This document shows, piece after piece, positions 1 through 8,190 of a DNA stretch of 9,994 nucleotides. Where the stretch lies: contig CAZPXS010000013.1 in NCBI GenBank assembly GCA_964590075.1, forward strand, positions 1 to 9,994, given 5' to 3'. A program made the translations under genes and the position numbers. A model generated the notes under the pieces. The model searched no databases and had not been told where the DNA came from. It saw nothing but the letters and a program-made list of their open reading frames with translations. Numbering within the stretch: position 1 is the stretch's first letter; every line of letters starts with the position of its first letter. This stretch comes from JAGDVO01 sp964590075 [NCBI: uncultured Aquificales bacterium]. Lineage in GTDB: Bacteria; Thermosulfidibacterota; Thermosulfidibacteria; Thermosulfidibacterales.

Positions 1-36
1 CGGGTGCTTCTCAGGATGGCCGGGGTGGAGCTATGA
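1..36 (+). CDS. Possible C-terminal tail of an upstream gene (partial)
   Basis: Reading from base 1, the frame gives 11 codons ending RMAGVEL and a TGA stop at 34-36. Almost every third position is G or C, as in the real genes here, which is the only support for coding. The rest of the gene lies outside the window, so no product can be named. The fragment is short enough that chance remains a fair explanation. Confidence 0.25.
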   Translation, partial: RVLLRMAGVEL

Positions 37-71
37 GGTAGCACACGAAGGCATGGTTGGGGATTTTCGCA

Positions 72-96
72 GGGGGCGCATCCCCCAAATGGGGGA
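72..96. promoter_or_regulatory. Two mutually exclusive hairpins/palindrome at the -35 position
   Basis: GGGGG (72-76), CCCCC (82-86) and GGGGG (91-95) can pair in two alternative ways. The second pairing extends to the perfect inverted repeat TCCCCC-AAAT-GGGGGA (81-96). It sits where the -35 element of the downstream TATAAT box should be, and no TTGACA-like hexamer is present. It may be an operator, a protein-dependent promoter element, or the stem of a terminator from the upstream gene. No T tract follows, so an intrinsic terminator is less likely. The role is inference. Confidence 0.35.
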
Positions 97-104
97 GGGG
101 CCTG

Positions 105-110
105 TATAAT
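105..110 (+). promoter_or_regulatory. -10 promoter element TATAAT for the acyl-CoA dehydrogenase operon
   Basis: The sequence is an exact match to the housekeeping -10 consensus, rare by chance in DNA this GC-rich. Transcription would start near 116-118, giving an approximately 15-base leader that holds the ribosome site at 122-127 and the GTG start at 133. The expected -35 site (about 82-87) is only CCCCCA, so the promoter may need an activator or be controlled through the overlapping palindrome. Confidence 0.6.
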
Positions 111-121
111 GCCCCTGCATC

Positions 122-130
122 AGGAGGAGG
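122..130 (+). promoter_or_regulatory. Ribosome binding site that sets the start at 133
   Basis: AGGAGGAGG is a strong Shine-Dalgarno match. The first AGGAGG (122-127) lies 5 bases before GTG 133. It lies downstream of the in-frame ATG at 109, which overlaps the TATAAT box, so it argues for initiation at 133 and against 109. Confidence 0.6.
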
Positions 131-132
131 TA

Positions 133-1734
133 GTGGAGTGGATCTCGTACGCCTACGGCAAGAACCACTACGAGGCGGACCCGGAGCTTAGAGACCTCCT
201 CCGCCACTTCTGGCCCGGGGCGGGGGAGAGGGAGGCGGAGCTCCTCGCCTGGGGCGCCTACATGGGGCGGGAGGTCTACGAGGCCGCCTACCACATTGAC
301 CAGGACGCGGGTCCCGAGCTCGTCATGCACGACCTGGACGGGAACCGGGTGGACCGGGTGCGCCTGTCGCCCGTCCAGCGGGAAGTGCTCAAGCGCCTGC
401 GCCCGATCGTCCGCCCGCCCTACGAGGGAGGGAGCTGGCACCACCACTTCGCCCTGGGCTACCTTTTGGCCGACGGCGGGCTCTACTGCATCCTCACCAT
501 CACCCACCAGGTGGCCTACCCCATCCACAAGTACGCCCCCGGGCTCGCCTCTTGGAAGGAGCGGGTCCTCTACGGGGAGGCCTTTGGGGCCACCTGGATG
601 ACGGAGATCCAGGGGGGAAGCGACCTCGGGGCGAACCGCACCGTGGCCCGCAGGGAAGGGGAAGTCTGGCGCCTTTACGGGGGGGACAAGTACTTCGCCT
701 CGGGGGCGGGGCTTGCCGACGTGGCCCTGGTGACGGCGCGGCCCGAGGGGGCGCCCCCCGGCCCCAAGGGGCTGGCCCTCTTCCTCCTGACCAGGCTGGA
801 CCGCGAGGGGCGCCTGAACTACCGGGTGCGCCGCCTCAAGCGGAAAAGCGGTACCCGGGCCGTGCCCTCGGGGGAGGTGGAGCTGGAGGGGAGCGAGGCC
901 TACCTCATCGGCCGGGCGGAGGAGGGAATCTACTACACCCTGGAGACCCTCACCGTCTCCCGCCTGGCCAACGCCATCGCCGCCATGGGAATTTCCGCCA
1001 AGGCCCTCTTGGAGACGCGGGAGCGGGTGCGGCGGCGGCAGAGCTTCGGGAGGTTCCTCGCGGACCATCCCCTGGTGCGCTACGACCTCCTGGACCTCGC
1101 CGTGCGCCAGGCAGGGGGGCTGGCCTTGGCCCTGGCGGCGGTGGAGGCCTTTGACCGGGCCTGGCACGAGAGGCCCCCTTACGGCGAGGCCTACCACCTG
1201 GCCCGCTTCCTCTCCCACTTAGCGAAGAACCGCACCGCCGAGCACAGCGCCGAGATCACCCGCCTGGCCATGGAGCTCTTCGGGGGGCTGGGCTTCCTGG
1301 AGGAGTACGCCGTGGCCCGCTGGCACCGGGAGTCCCTGATCACCCCCATCTGGGAGGGGCCGAGCAACATCCAGGCCCTGGACCTCCTGGAGGCCATGCA
1401 GAAGAAGGGGGCCCATAGGCCCTTCCTCGCCTGGCTGGAGGCGCGTCTGAAGGGGCGGGGCGAGGAGGCCGAGGGGGCCTTGGCGGCCGCCCGCAAGACC
1501 CTGGACCGCCTCGCCGCCCTCGAGCCCGAGGCCGCCCAGTTCTCGGCCAAGACGGCCCTGAGGCGCCTGGCGGACGCCGCGGCGGTGGCGGGCCTCCTCG
1601 AGGCGAGCGCCACCGCCGGGCCCCGCTACCGGGAGCTCGCCGGGCTTTACGCCCGCCGCTTCCTCCTCGGGGAGGACTACCCGCCCGAGGCCCTGGGCGC
1701 GCGGGCGTTGTACCTGCCCGAGGGCGGGGCGTGA
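133..1734 (+). CDS. AidB-like acyl-CoA dehydrogenase family flavoprotein
   Basis: This is a cytoplasmic FAD-dependent member of the acyl-CoA dehydrogenase superfamily, 533 aa from GTG 133. An ATG at 109 would add 8 residues but overlaps the -10 box and lacks a ribosome site. The flavin-contacting motif MTEIQGGSD is at about residues 156-164. The region where the family carries its catalytic glutamate reads PIWEGPSN, with the Glu at about 408. The layout (short N-terminal helical part, MTE-QGGSD beta domain, RLKRKSGTRA segment, WEG helical domain and an approximately 120-residue Ala-rich helical tail) matches E. coli AidB (541 aa) better than the usual approximately 380-aa enzymes. AidB is linked to the alkylation response and binds DNA through its C-terminal domain. 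Whether this tail binds DNA is unknown, and a role in fatty-acid or branched-chain acyl-CoA oxidation is the alternative. The stop overlaps the GTG of the next small ORF. Confidence 0.9.
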   Translation: MEWISYAYGKNHYEADPELRDLLRHFWPGAGEREAELLAWGAYMGREVYEAAYHIDQDAGPELVMHDLDGNRVDRVRLSPVQREVLKRLRPIVRPPYEGGSWHHHFALGYLLADGGLYCILTITHQVAYPIHKYAPGLASWKERVLYGEAFGATWMTEIQGGSDLGANRTVARREGEVWRLYGGDKYFASGAGLADVALVTARPEGAPPGPKGLALFLLTRLDREGRLNYRVRRLKRKSGTRAVPSGEVELEGSEAYLIGRAEEGIYYTLETLTVSRLANAIAAMGISAKALLETRERVRRRQSFGRFLADHPLVRYDLLDLAVRQAGGLALALAAVEAFDRAWHERPPYGEAYHLARFLSHLAKNRTAEHSAEITRLAMELFGGLGFLEEYAVARWHRESLITPIWEGPSNIQALDLLEAMQKKGAHRPFLAWLEARLKGRGEEAEGALAAARKTLDRLAALEPEAAQFSAKTALRRLADAAAVAGLLEASATAGPRYRELAGLYARRFLLGEDYPPEALGARALYLPEGGA

Positions 1735-1874
1735 GGCCGCTTCCCTTCGCCCTCGCCTGGGGCCTCGGCCTCGGCGGGGTCCTCTTCCTGCCGCCCATCC
1801 CCGGGGGGTGGGGAATGTCCCGCCTCGAGGCCCTGGCCGCCCTCCCCTGGGTTCTGGCGCGGCGCCTGCCCTGA
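1731..1874 (+). CDS. Small hydrophobic protein (47 aa), predicted membrane protein
   Basis: The GTG start at 1731 overlaps the dehydrogenase stop as GTGA, a typical translational-coupling junction. The product has a basic start (MRPLPF), a hydrophobic stretch at about residues 5-23 (LAWGLGLGGVLFLPP), a Gly-Pro turn, and a second mostly apolar helix at about 32-43, ending in RRLP. Nearly all codons end in G or C (exceptions CTT, GGA, GTT), as in neighbouring genes. I do not recognise the family. One membrane span, perhaps two, with cytoplasmic positive ends is plausible. It may assist the flavoprotein upstream, but nothing shows that directly. Its length makes chance coding possible, though the junction and codon pattern favour a real gene. 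Confidence 0.5.
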   Translation: MRPLPFALAWGLGLGGVLFLPPIPGGWGMSRLEALAALPWVLARRLP

Positions 1875-1895
1875 GGGCCTTGGTAGCTTGGGGAT

Positions 1896-2009
1896 ATGGA
1901 CGGCTTGGCCTGGGAGAGGCTTCGCATCCGGATAGGGGAGAGGGGTGCCCGCGTGGGGCCTCGAGGCCAGGCCGGGTGGGGTACCCTGGGCGGCAAGGAG
2001 GGAGGATGA
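1896..2009 (+). CDS. Possible 37-codon ORF overlapping the agaT start
   Basis: An ATG at 1896 opens 37 codons (MDGLAWERLRIRIGERG and on, ending GGKEGG), with a TGA at 2007-2009 that overlaps the agaT ATG as ATGA. TAGCTT at 1883-1888 lies 7 bases before the ATG, the spacing of a leaderless Thermus promoter. Against it, the final third is Gly-rich with CGA and GGA codons uncommon here, and no family is recognisable. It could be a leader peptide, a short gene or chance. Confidence 0.22.
   Translation: MDGLAWERLRIRIGERGARVGPRGQAGWGTLGGKEGG
1957..1987 (+). promoter_or_regulatory. Possible agaT promoter with overlapping palindrome
   Basis: TACCCT (1982-1987) resembles Thermus -10 elements and lies 18 bases before the agaT start. 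At the expected -35 position sits the perfect 12-base palindrome GGCCTCGAGGCC (1957-1968) instead of a clear TTGACA. GGGTACCC (1979-1986) is a second small palindrome. A repressor site is possible. CTCGAGGCC also recurs inside coding sequence here as an ordinary Leu-Glu-Ala codon run, so the palindrome may be compositional. Confidence 0.25.
1995..2001 (+). promoter_or_regulatory. Ribosome binding site of agaT
   Basis: AAGGAGG lies 4 bases before ATG 2006 and decides the start. The same frame stays open upstream to about 1808, but that extension has no comparable site and reads unlike the family. Confidence 0.7.
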
Positions 2010-3436
2010 GGCTGAACCTAGGAGGAGCGGAGGTTTTCCTCAGGGCGGAGGGCCTGGAAGAGGCCCCGGGGGGAGTGCGCCTTTGGGGCAGGGAGGTGCG
2101 GGTCTTTCCCCCTTTCCCCGCCAAAGGGTTCTTCCGCCACGGCTGGCAGAGCTGGAGCCTCGCCGCCTGGGTGGACCCCGCTCGGGCCCCCACGCCCCTC
2201 CTCCCCGAGGCGCGCCGCCCCCAGGCGGACGACCCCTTCCTCCTGGAGGCCGGGGCGTGGTGGGGAAGCGGCGTGGGGGCCCTTAGGGGGCCGGACGGGA
2301 GGGCGCTCCTTCTCGGCGCCCTAGACCTTGGGGCCAGGGTCCTGGGCCGGGAGGACCTCCTCCTCGGCCGCTACGCCGAGAGGGGCGGGGCCTGGTTCCT
2401 CGCCTACGGCCCGGAGGAGGAGGTCTTCGCCGCCTACGCCCGGCTTCTCCCCAAGCGCCTTTCCGGGAGGCCCCCCAGGGTGTGGTGCTCCTGGTACAGC
2501 TTCTACACGAGGATTAGCGAAGACCTCCTTCTTCGGGTTCTGGACGAGGTGGCGGCCTTCTCCTTTGAGGTCTTCCAGATAGACGACGGCTGGCAGCGGG
2601 CCCTCGGGGACTGGGAGCCCAACGAACGCTTCCCCCGGGGGATGGCCTTCCTCGCAGAGAGGATCCGGGAACGGGGCTTAAGGGCCGGGCTTTGGTTCGC
2701 CCCCTTCCTGGTCACGGCGGATAGCCCCCTCTTCCAAAAGCGACCCGACTGGGTGCTGAGGGACGAGGAGGGGAGGCCCGTGCGGGCGGGTTTCAACTGG
2801 GGCAGGCCCCTCTATGCCCTGGACGCGGGGAACGAGGAGGTGGTGGAGTGGGCCGCGGACCTCGTGCGTAAGGCCCTCGCCTGGGGCTACGACTACCTGA
2901 AGCTGGACTTCCTCTACGCCGCCGCCCTCCCGGGGGCCGAGGGGGAGGCCCGCTACCGGAAGGCCATGGCCCGCCTGCGGGAGGCGGCGGGGGAGGCCTA
3001 CCTCCTCTTCTGCGGGGCCCCCGTCCTCGCCTCCCTGGGCCTCGCCGACGGCCTCCGGGTAGGCCCCGACGTGGCCCCCTACTGGGACAACGAGGAGCGC
3101 TCCTTTTGGCTTGCGGACCCCACGGGACCGGGCCTAAGGAACGCCCTCCGCTCCACCCTCCACCGCCTCTGGCTCATGGAGAACGTCCATGTGGACCCCG
3201 ATGTGGTCTATTTCCGCACCCGCTTCAACCTGCTTTCCCCCGAGGAGATGCGGCTTCAGGAGGCCTTGGCCCACTTCACCGGCTTCAAGGCCACTTCCGA
3301 CCCGCCCTCGTGGCTTCTCCCGGAGGAGAAGGGGCGCCTCGAGGCCTTCCTCGCCCGGGAGGTCCCGGTGCGGCGCCTCGGCCCCTACCGCTTTAGGGTA
3401 GGGGAGGAGGAGGTGGACTATGCCCCCCTTCTATAA
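2006..3436 (+). CDS. agaT: Alpha-galactosidase, GH36 (AgaT type)
   Basis: This retaining glycoside hydrolase releases terminal alpha-1,6-galactose from melibiose, raffinose and related oligosaccharides. It is 476 aa, the length I recall for Thermus brockianus AgaT. Visible motifs are the N-terminal GWQSWS (about 46-51), WCSWYSFYTR, QIDDGWQ, and the nucleophile loop YLKLDFLYA with Asp301. The acid/base region RVGPDVAPYWD carries Asp355. These two positions fall exactly on the numbering I recall for the catalytic pair of Thermus AgaT, which supports the start at 2006. There is no signal peptide, so it should be cytoplasmic and depend on uptake of alpha-galactosides. The N-terminal beta domain is short compared with the approximately 720-aa GH36 enzymes of other bacteria, which is normal for the Thermus type. 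The end overlaps galT by 17 bases, indicating one transcript. Confidence 0.95.
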   Translation: MRLNLGGAEVFLRAEGLEEAPGGVRLWGREVRVFPPFPAKGFFRHGWQSWSLAAWVDPARAPTPLLPEARRPQADDPFLLEAGAWWGSGVGALRGPDGRALLLGALDLGARVLGREDLLLGRYAERGGAWFLAYGPEEEVFAAYARLLPKRLSGRPPRVWCSWYSFYTRISEDLLLRVLDEVAAFSFEVFQIDDGWQRALGDWEPNERFPRGMAFLAERIRERGLRAGLWFAPFLVTADSPLFQKRPDWVLRDEEGRPVRAGFNWGRPLYALDAGNEEVVEWAADLVRKALAWGYDYLKLDFLYAAALPGAEGEARYRKAMARLREAAGEAYLLFCGAPVLASLGLADGLRVGPDVAPYWDNEERSFWLADPTGPGLRNALRSTLHRLWLMENVHVDPDVVYFRTRFNLLSPEEMRLQEALAHFTGFKATSDPPSWLLPEEKGRLEAFLAREVPVRRLGPYRFRVGEEEVDYAPLL

Positions 3437-4469
3437 GCGCCTCCACCGGAAGAAGGACGGCCGGGAGCTCTTTCTCTACGGCCTAATGCCCCTCGAGGGC
3501 CCCCCTCTTCCCGAACACGCCGAGCCCTTCCGCCCCGCCCCCCACCTCCGCTACCACCCCTTGCGGGGGGAGTGGGTGGTCTACGCCGCCCACCGCCAGG
3601 GGCGCACCTTCCTCCCCCCCAAGGAGCACTGCCCCTTGTGCCCGAGCCGGGAAGGGGGCTTCCCCACGGAGATCCCCTTCCCCTCCTTTCAGGTGGCCGT
3701 CTTTGAAAACCGCTTCCCCTCCTTCGTGGAGGAAGCCCCTCCCCCTCCCGAGGGGCTTCCCGTGCCCGCGGGGAGGGCCTTGGGGCGGTGCGAGGTGGTG
3801 GTCTACACCCCCGCCCACACGGGAAGCCTCGCCACCCTCACGGAGGAGGAAAGGCTCCTTTTGGCCTGGGCGTGGCGGGACCGGTACGAGGCCCTCTACG
3901 CCCTTCCCGGGGTGCGCTTCGTCATGCCCTTTGAGAATAGGGGAGAGGCGGTGGGGGTCACCCTCCACCACCCCCACGGCCAGATCTACGCCTACCCCTT
4001 CGTGCCGCCCGTCCTGGAGCGGGAAAGCCAGGCCTTCCGGGAGAGGCCCGTACTCCTTGAGCTTTTCCCGAACCTTGGGCCCTACGTGGTGGACGAGGAG
4101 AAGGGCTTCCTCGCCTTCGTCCCCCCCTTCGCCCGCTACCCCTTTGAGGTCTGGGTGGCCCCCGTGGAAAGGCACCCCGGTCCCTGGACCTTCTCCGAGG
4201 GGGAGATGGCGGCCTTCGCCAGGCTCTTGGGCCGGGTGGTGGCCCGGTACGACGCCCTCTTTGGGGAGCCCTTCCCTTACGTCATGGTCTTCCACGCCGC
4301 GCCCTTGGGGGAGGAGGCCACCTTTCACTTCCACGTGGAGTTCTACCCCCCGAGGCGCACCCGGGACAAGCTCAAGTTCCTGGCGGGGACGGAGCTCGGG
4401 GCGGGGACGTTCGTGGTGGACGCCCTGCCCGAGGAGACCGCGAAGGCCCTTAGGGCGGCGTTGCCGTGA
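3420..4469 (+). CDS. galT: Galactose-1-phosphate uridylyltransferase
   Basis: GalT is the Leloir pathway enzyme that exchanges UMP between UDP-glucose and galactose-1-phosphate through a uridylyl-histidine intermediate. The protein is 349 aa, normal for the family. The active-site motif is HPHGQ, with His184 and the nucleophile His186. A zinc-site pair CPLC is at Cys71/Cys74. The C-terminal FHFHVEFYPP carries His303 and His305, matching the family's second metal site. ATG 3420 lies inside the end of agaT and is preceded by a GGAGGAGGAGG run about 7 bases away, so its translation is likely coupled to agaT. Together they take galactose from alpha-galactosides toward glucose-1-phosphate. The kinase and epimerase needed for that are not in the window. 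The TGA stop is followed by C, and the next gene continues in the same frame. Confidence 0.95.
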   Translation: MPPFYKRLHRKKDGRELFLYGLMPLEGPPLPEHAEPFRPAPHLRYHPLRGEWVVYAAHRQGRTFLPPKEHCPLCPSREGGFPTEIPFPSFQVAVFENRFPSFVEEAPPPPEGLPVPAGRALGRCEVVVYTPAHTGSLATLTEEERLLLAWAWRDRYEALYALPGVRFVMPFENRGEAVGVTLHHPHGQIYAYPFVPPVLERESQAFRERPVLLELFPNLGPYVVDEEKGFLAFVPPFARYPFEVWVAPVERHPGPWTFSEGEMAAFARLLGRVVARYDALFGEPFPYVMVFHAAPLGEEATFHFHVEFYPPRRTRDKLKFLAGTELGAGTFVVDALPEETAKALRAALP

Positions 4470-4487
4470 CGGCCAAAGCCTAGGCGT

Positions 4488-5141
4488 GTGGAGGGCTTCC
4501 TCCTCAAGAACCGCTCCCCCTCCTGCGCCCTGAAGGACGCCAAGCTCTACGCCCACGCCGAAGGGGGCGGGGTGGTGGGGAAAGGCCCCGGGCTTTTTGC
4601 CCAGGCGGTGGAGGAGGCCTTCCCCCTCCTTCCCAAGGAGGACGAGGGGAGGCTCACCAACCCCCGCATCCGGGCCCACTTCTTCACCCGCATCTTCGCC
4701 CTGGCCCGGCTTCGGCGGGTGGAGGACCTCCCCGGCCTCATGGCCTTCCACGCCCGCTACAAGCTCCTCCTCATGGCCTACAACCAGAAGGAGGCGAGGG
4801 CCCTGGGCCGCCTCCTCGCCGGGGCTAAGGGGAGGCCCTTTCCCGAGGTCCATGGGGCCTACGAGGAGGGGTTTTTGCGGGCCACGGAGAGGCCCTGGCG
4901 TCTCGGGGCCATGGCGGACGCCCTCCTCCACGCCTTCGGCCACTTTAAGAAGGCCCTCGCCCCAAGGGAGAAGGCCCACTTCCTGGATCTCCTTGCGGAC
5001 TTCCGCGAGGAACGCTTGCCCCTCGAGGCCCCCCTGGCCCTCCTCGCCTCCTGGGCCCGGCGCTTCGCCGAGCCCTACGTGGAGGCCCAGGCCCTCCTGG
5101 AGCCGTATCCCCGCGCCCTGATGCACGTCCCCGGGGCCTAG
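4488..5141 (+). CDS. DUF1722 (YbgA/RudS-like) protein with truncated TudS/DUF523 domain
   Basis: This 217-aa protein starts at GTG 4488; no good ribosome site is visible and no other start exists before residue 7. Residues 1 to about 60 match only the last part of a TudS/DUF523 domain: FLLKNRSPSC (Cys13), the GPGLFAQAVEEAFP segment and EGRLTNPRIRAHF. From about 62 on it is a DUF1722 domain (FFTRIFALARLRR, FHARYKLLLMAYNQ, HAFGHFKKAL, EPYPRALMH). Full TudS-DUF1722 proteins are near 320 aa and hold a [4Fe-4S] cluster with three cysteines. RudS of this class removes sulfur from 4-thiouridine in tRNA. Only the third cysteine remains here, so cluster-based desulfuration looks lost. The stand-alone DUF1722 protein YbgA of E. 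coli shows that domain can exist alone. The missing part is not upstream, because galT fills that DNA. It could be a domain relic, an RNA-binding remnant, or a partner of another protein. It sits 18 bases after galT, in the same frame. Confidence 0.85.
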   Translation: MEGFLLKNRSPSCALKDAKLYAHAEGGGVVGKGPGLFAQAVEEAFPLLPKEDEGRLTNPRIRAHFFTRIFALARLRRVEDLPGLMAFHARYKLLLMAYNQKEARALGRLLAGAKGRPFPEVHGAYEEGFLRATERPWRLGAMADALLHAFGHFKKALAPREKAHFLDLLADFREERLPLEAPLALLASWARRFAEPYVEAQALLEPYPRALMHVPGA

Positions 5142-5146
5142 AGGAA

Positions 5147-5162
5147 CCGGGCGAAGACCCGG
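5147..5162. terminator. Small GC hairpin between convergent genes
   Basis: CCGGG (5147-5151) and CCCGG (5158-5162) form a perfect 5-bp stem with a 6-base loop CGAAGA in the 30-base space between two converging genes. A second small palindrome GGCCCAGGGCC (5161-5171) adjoins it. The position suits a bidirectional terminator, but there is no U tract and the stem is short, so this is a position-based guess. Confidence 0.3.
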
Positions 5163-5171
5163 CCCAGGGCC

Positions 5172-5564
5172 TCAAGACGGGTCAAGCCACCTCCGTTTTA
5201 TGGCCTCCCGCTGGACCCGAAGGAGGGGCTCGGTGTCCCACCATTCTCGGGCCACGCGGGAGACGTAGCTTCCGAGGTCAAAACCTTCGCGGAGAAAGAC
5301 GGGCTTCCCCATCACGGCGAGGAAGGCGAGAAGGGGCGGGGCCCTGTGGAGGAGGACCAGGTCCACCCGTTCCAGCCCCGCTTCCACCAGGGCCCCCAGG
5401 ACCTCGAGGGTGGGGTCGGGCTCCTCCGGGGAGAGGAGGAGGGCGAGGTCCCAGTCGCTGTCCGCCCGCGCCCTTCCCTCGGCGCGGGAGCCGAAGAGGA
5501 AGGCGGCCTGGACCTGGGGAAAGCGGGCGAGGACTTCGCGAAGGCTTTCTTCCGGGGCCCTCAC
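5172..5564 (-). CDS. MNT-type nucleotidyltransferase (MntA antitoxin-like), no HEPN partner
   Basis: This is a minimal nucleotidyltransferase of the DNA polymerase beta fold, 130 aa from GTG 5564 (133 aa from GTG 5573). The motif FLFGSRAEGRARADSDWDLAL gives exactly GS-X10-D-X-D (Gly25, Ser26, Asp37, Asp39), and RVDLVLL supplies the third metal ligand Asp68. The tail DLGSYVSRVAREWWDTEPLLR is also typical of the family. In HEPN/MNT (type VII) modules such an enzyme adds AMP to the HEPN toxin and silences it. Such a toxin gene normally sits next to it, but none is present. GGAGG at 5575-5579 is 10 bases from GTG 5564 but only 1 base from GTG 5573, so 5564 is the better start. It follows fni closely and probably shares its transcript. 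The target may be elsewhere, or the gene may be a relic with an intact active site. Confidence 0.85.
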   Translation of the reverse strand: MRAPEESLREVLARFPQVQAAFLFGSRAEGRARADSDWDLALLLSPEEPDPTLEVLGALVEAGLERVDLVLLHRAPPLLAFLAVMGKPVFLREGFDLGSYVSRVAREWWDTEPLLRVQREAIKRRWLDPS

Positions 5565-5582
5565 GCCCCTCACGCCTCCAGT

Positions 5583-8146
<2,564 letters not shown>

Positions 8147-8153
8147 GGGGAGG

Positions 8154-8159
8154 AGTCTA
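8154..8159 (-). promoter_or_regulatory. Possible leaderless -10 element for crtI
   Basis: On the minus strand TAGACT is followed by 7 bases and then ATG 8146, placing transcription start at the A of the start codon. Leaderless starts are frequent in Thermus. A good -35 is not visible (AACTCG or CAACTC at the expected place), so the call is weak and the gene may also be read from the upstream glycosyltransferase transcript. Confidence 0.35.
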
Positions 8160-8190
8160 CCAGGCCACCCCCCCGGCGAGTTGGGCCTGG
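8160..8190. promoter_or_regulatory. Inverted repeat between the glycosyltransferase gene and crtI
   Basis: CCAGGCC (8160-8166) and GGCCTGG (8184-8190) are perfect 7-base arms with a 17-base spacer in the 91-base gap. The repeat covers the predicted -35 side of the crtI promoter. It may bind a regulator or form a transcript hairpin that adjusts crtI expression relative to the upstream genes. No T tract follows, so it is not a standard intrinsic terminator. Confidence 0.35.

Noticed and set aside
31-1218. 395-residue open frame on the minus strand across the dehydrogenase gene
   Set aside because: It is the shadow of a gene with strong flavoprotein motifs, and is rich in Gly, Pro and Val without any family signature.
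1808-2005. N-terminal extension of the alpha-galactosidase by 66 residues
   Set aside because: The AAGGAGG site before ATG 2006 and the catalytic Asp301/Asp355 numbering fit the shorter protein; the extension overlaps the small membrane ORF and is Gly/Arg/Pro-rich.
3483-5126. 547-residue open frame on the minus strand
   Set aside because: It lies opposite galT and the DUF1722 gene, which have clear family motifs. Long antisense frames are a by-product of GC-rich third positions. The translation is low-complexity Gly/Glu/Val/Leu.
5142-5171. HEPN toxin gene beside the MNT gene
   Set aside because: The gap is only 30 bases, the genes beyond are a DUF1722 protein and fni, and neither contains the HEPN RX4-6H arrangement in a suitable small helical protein.
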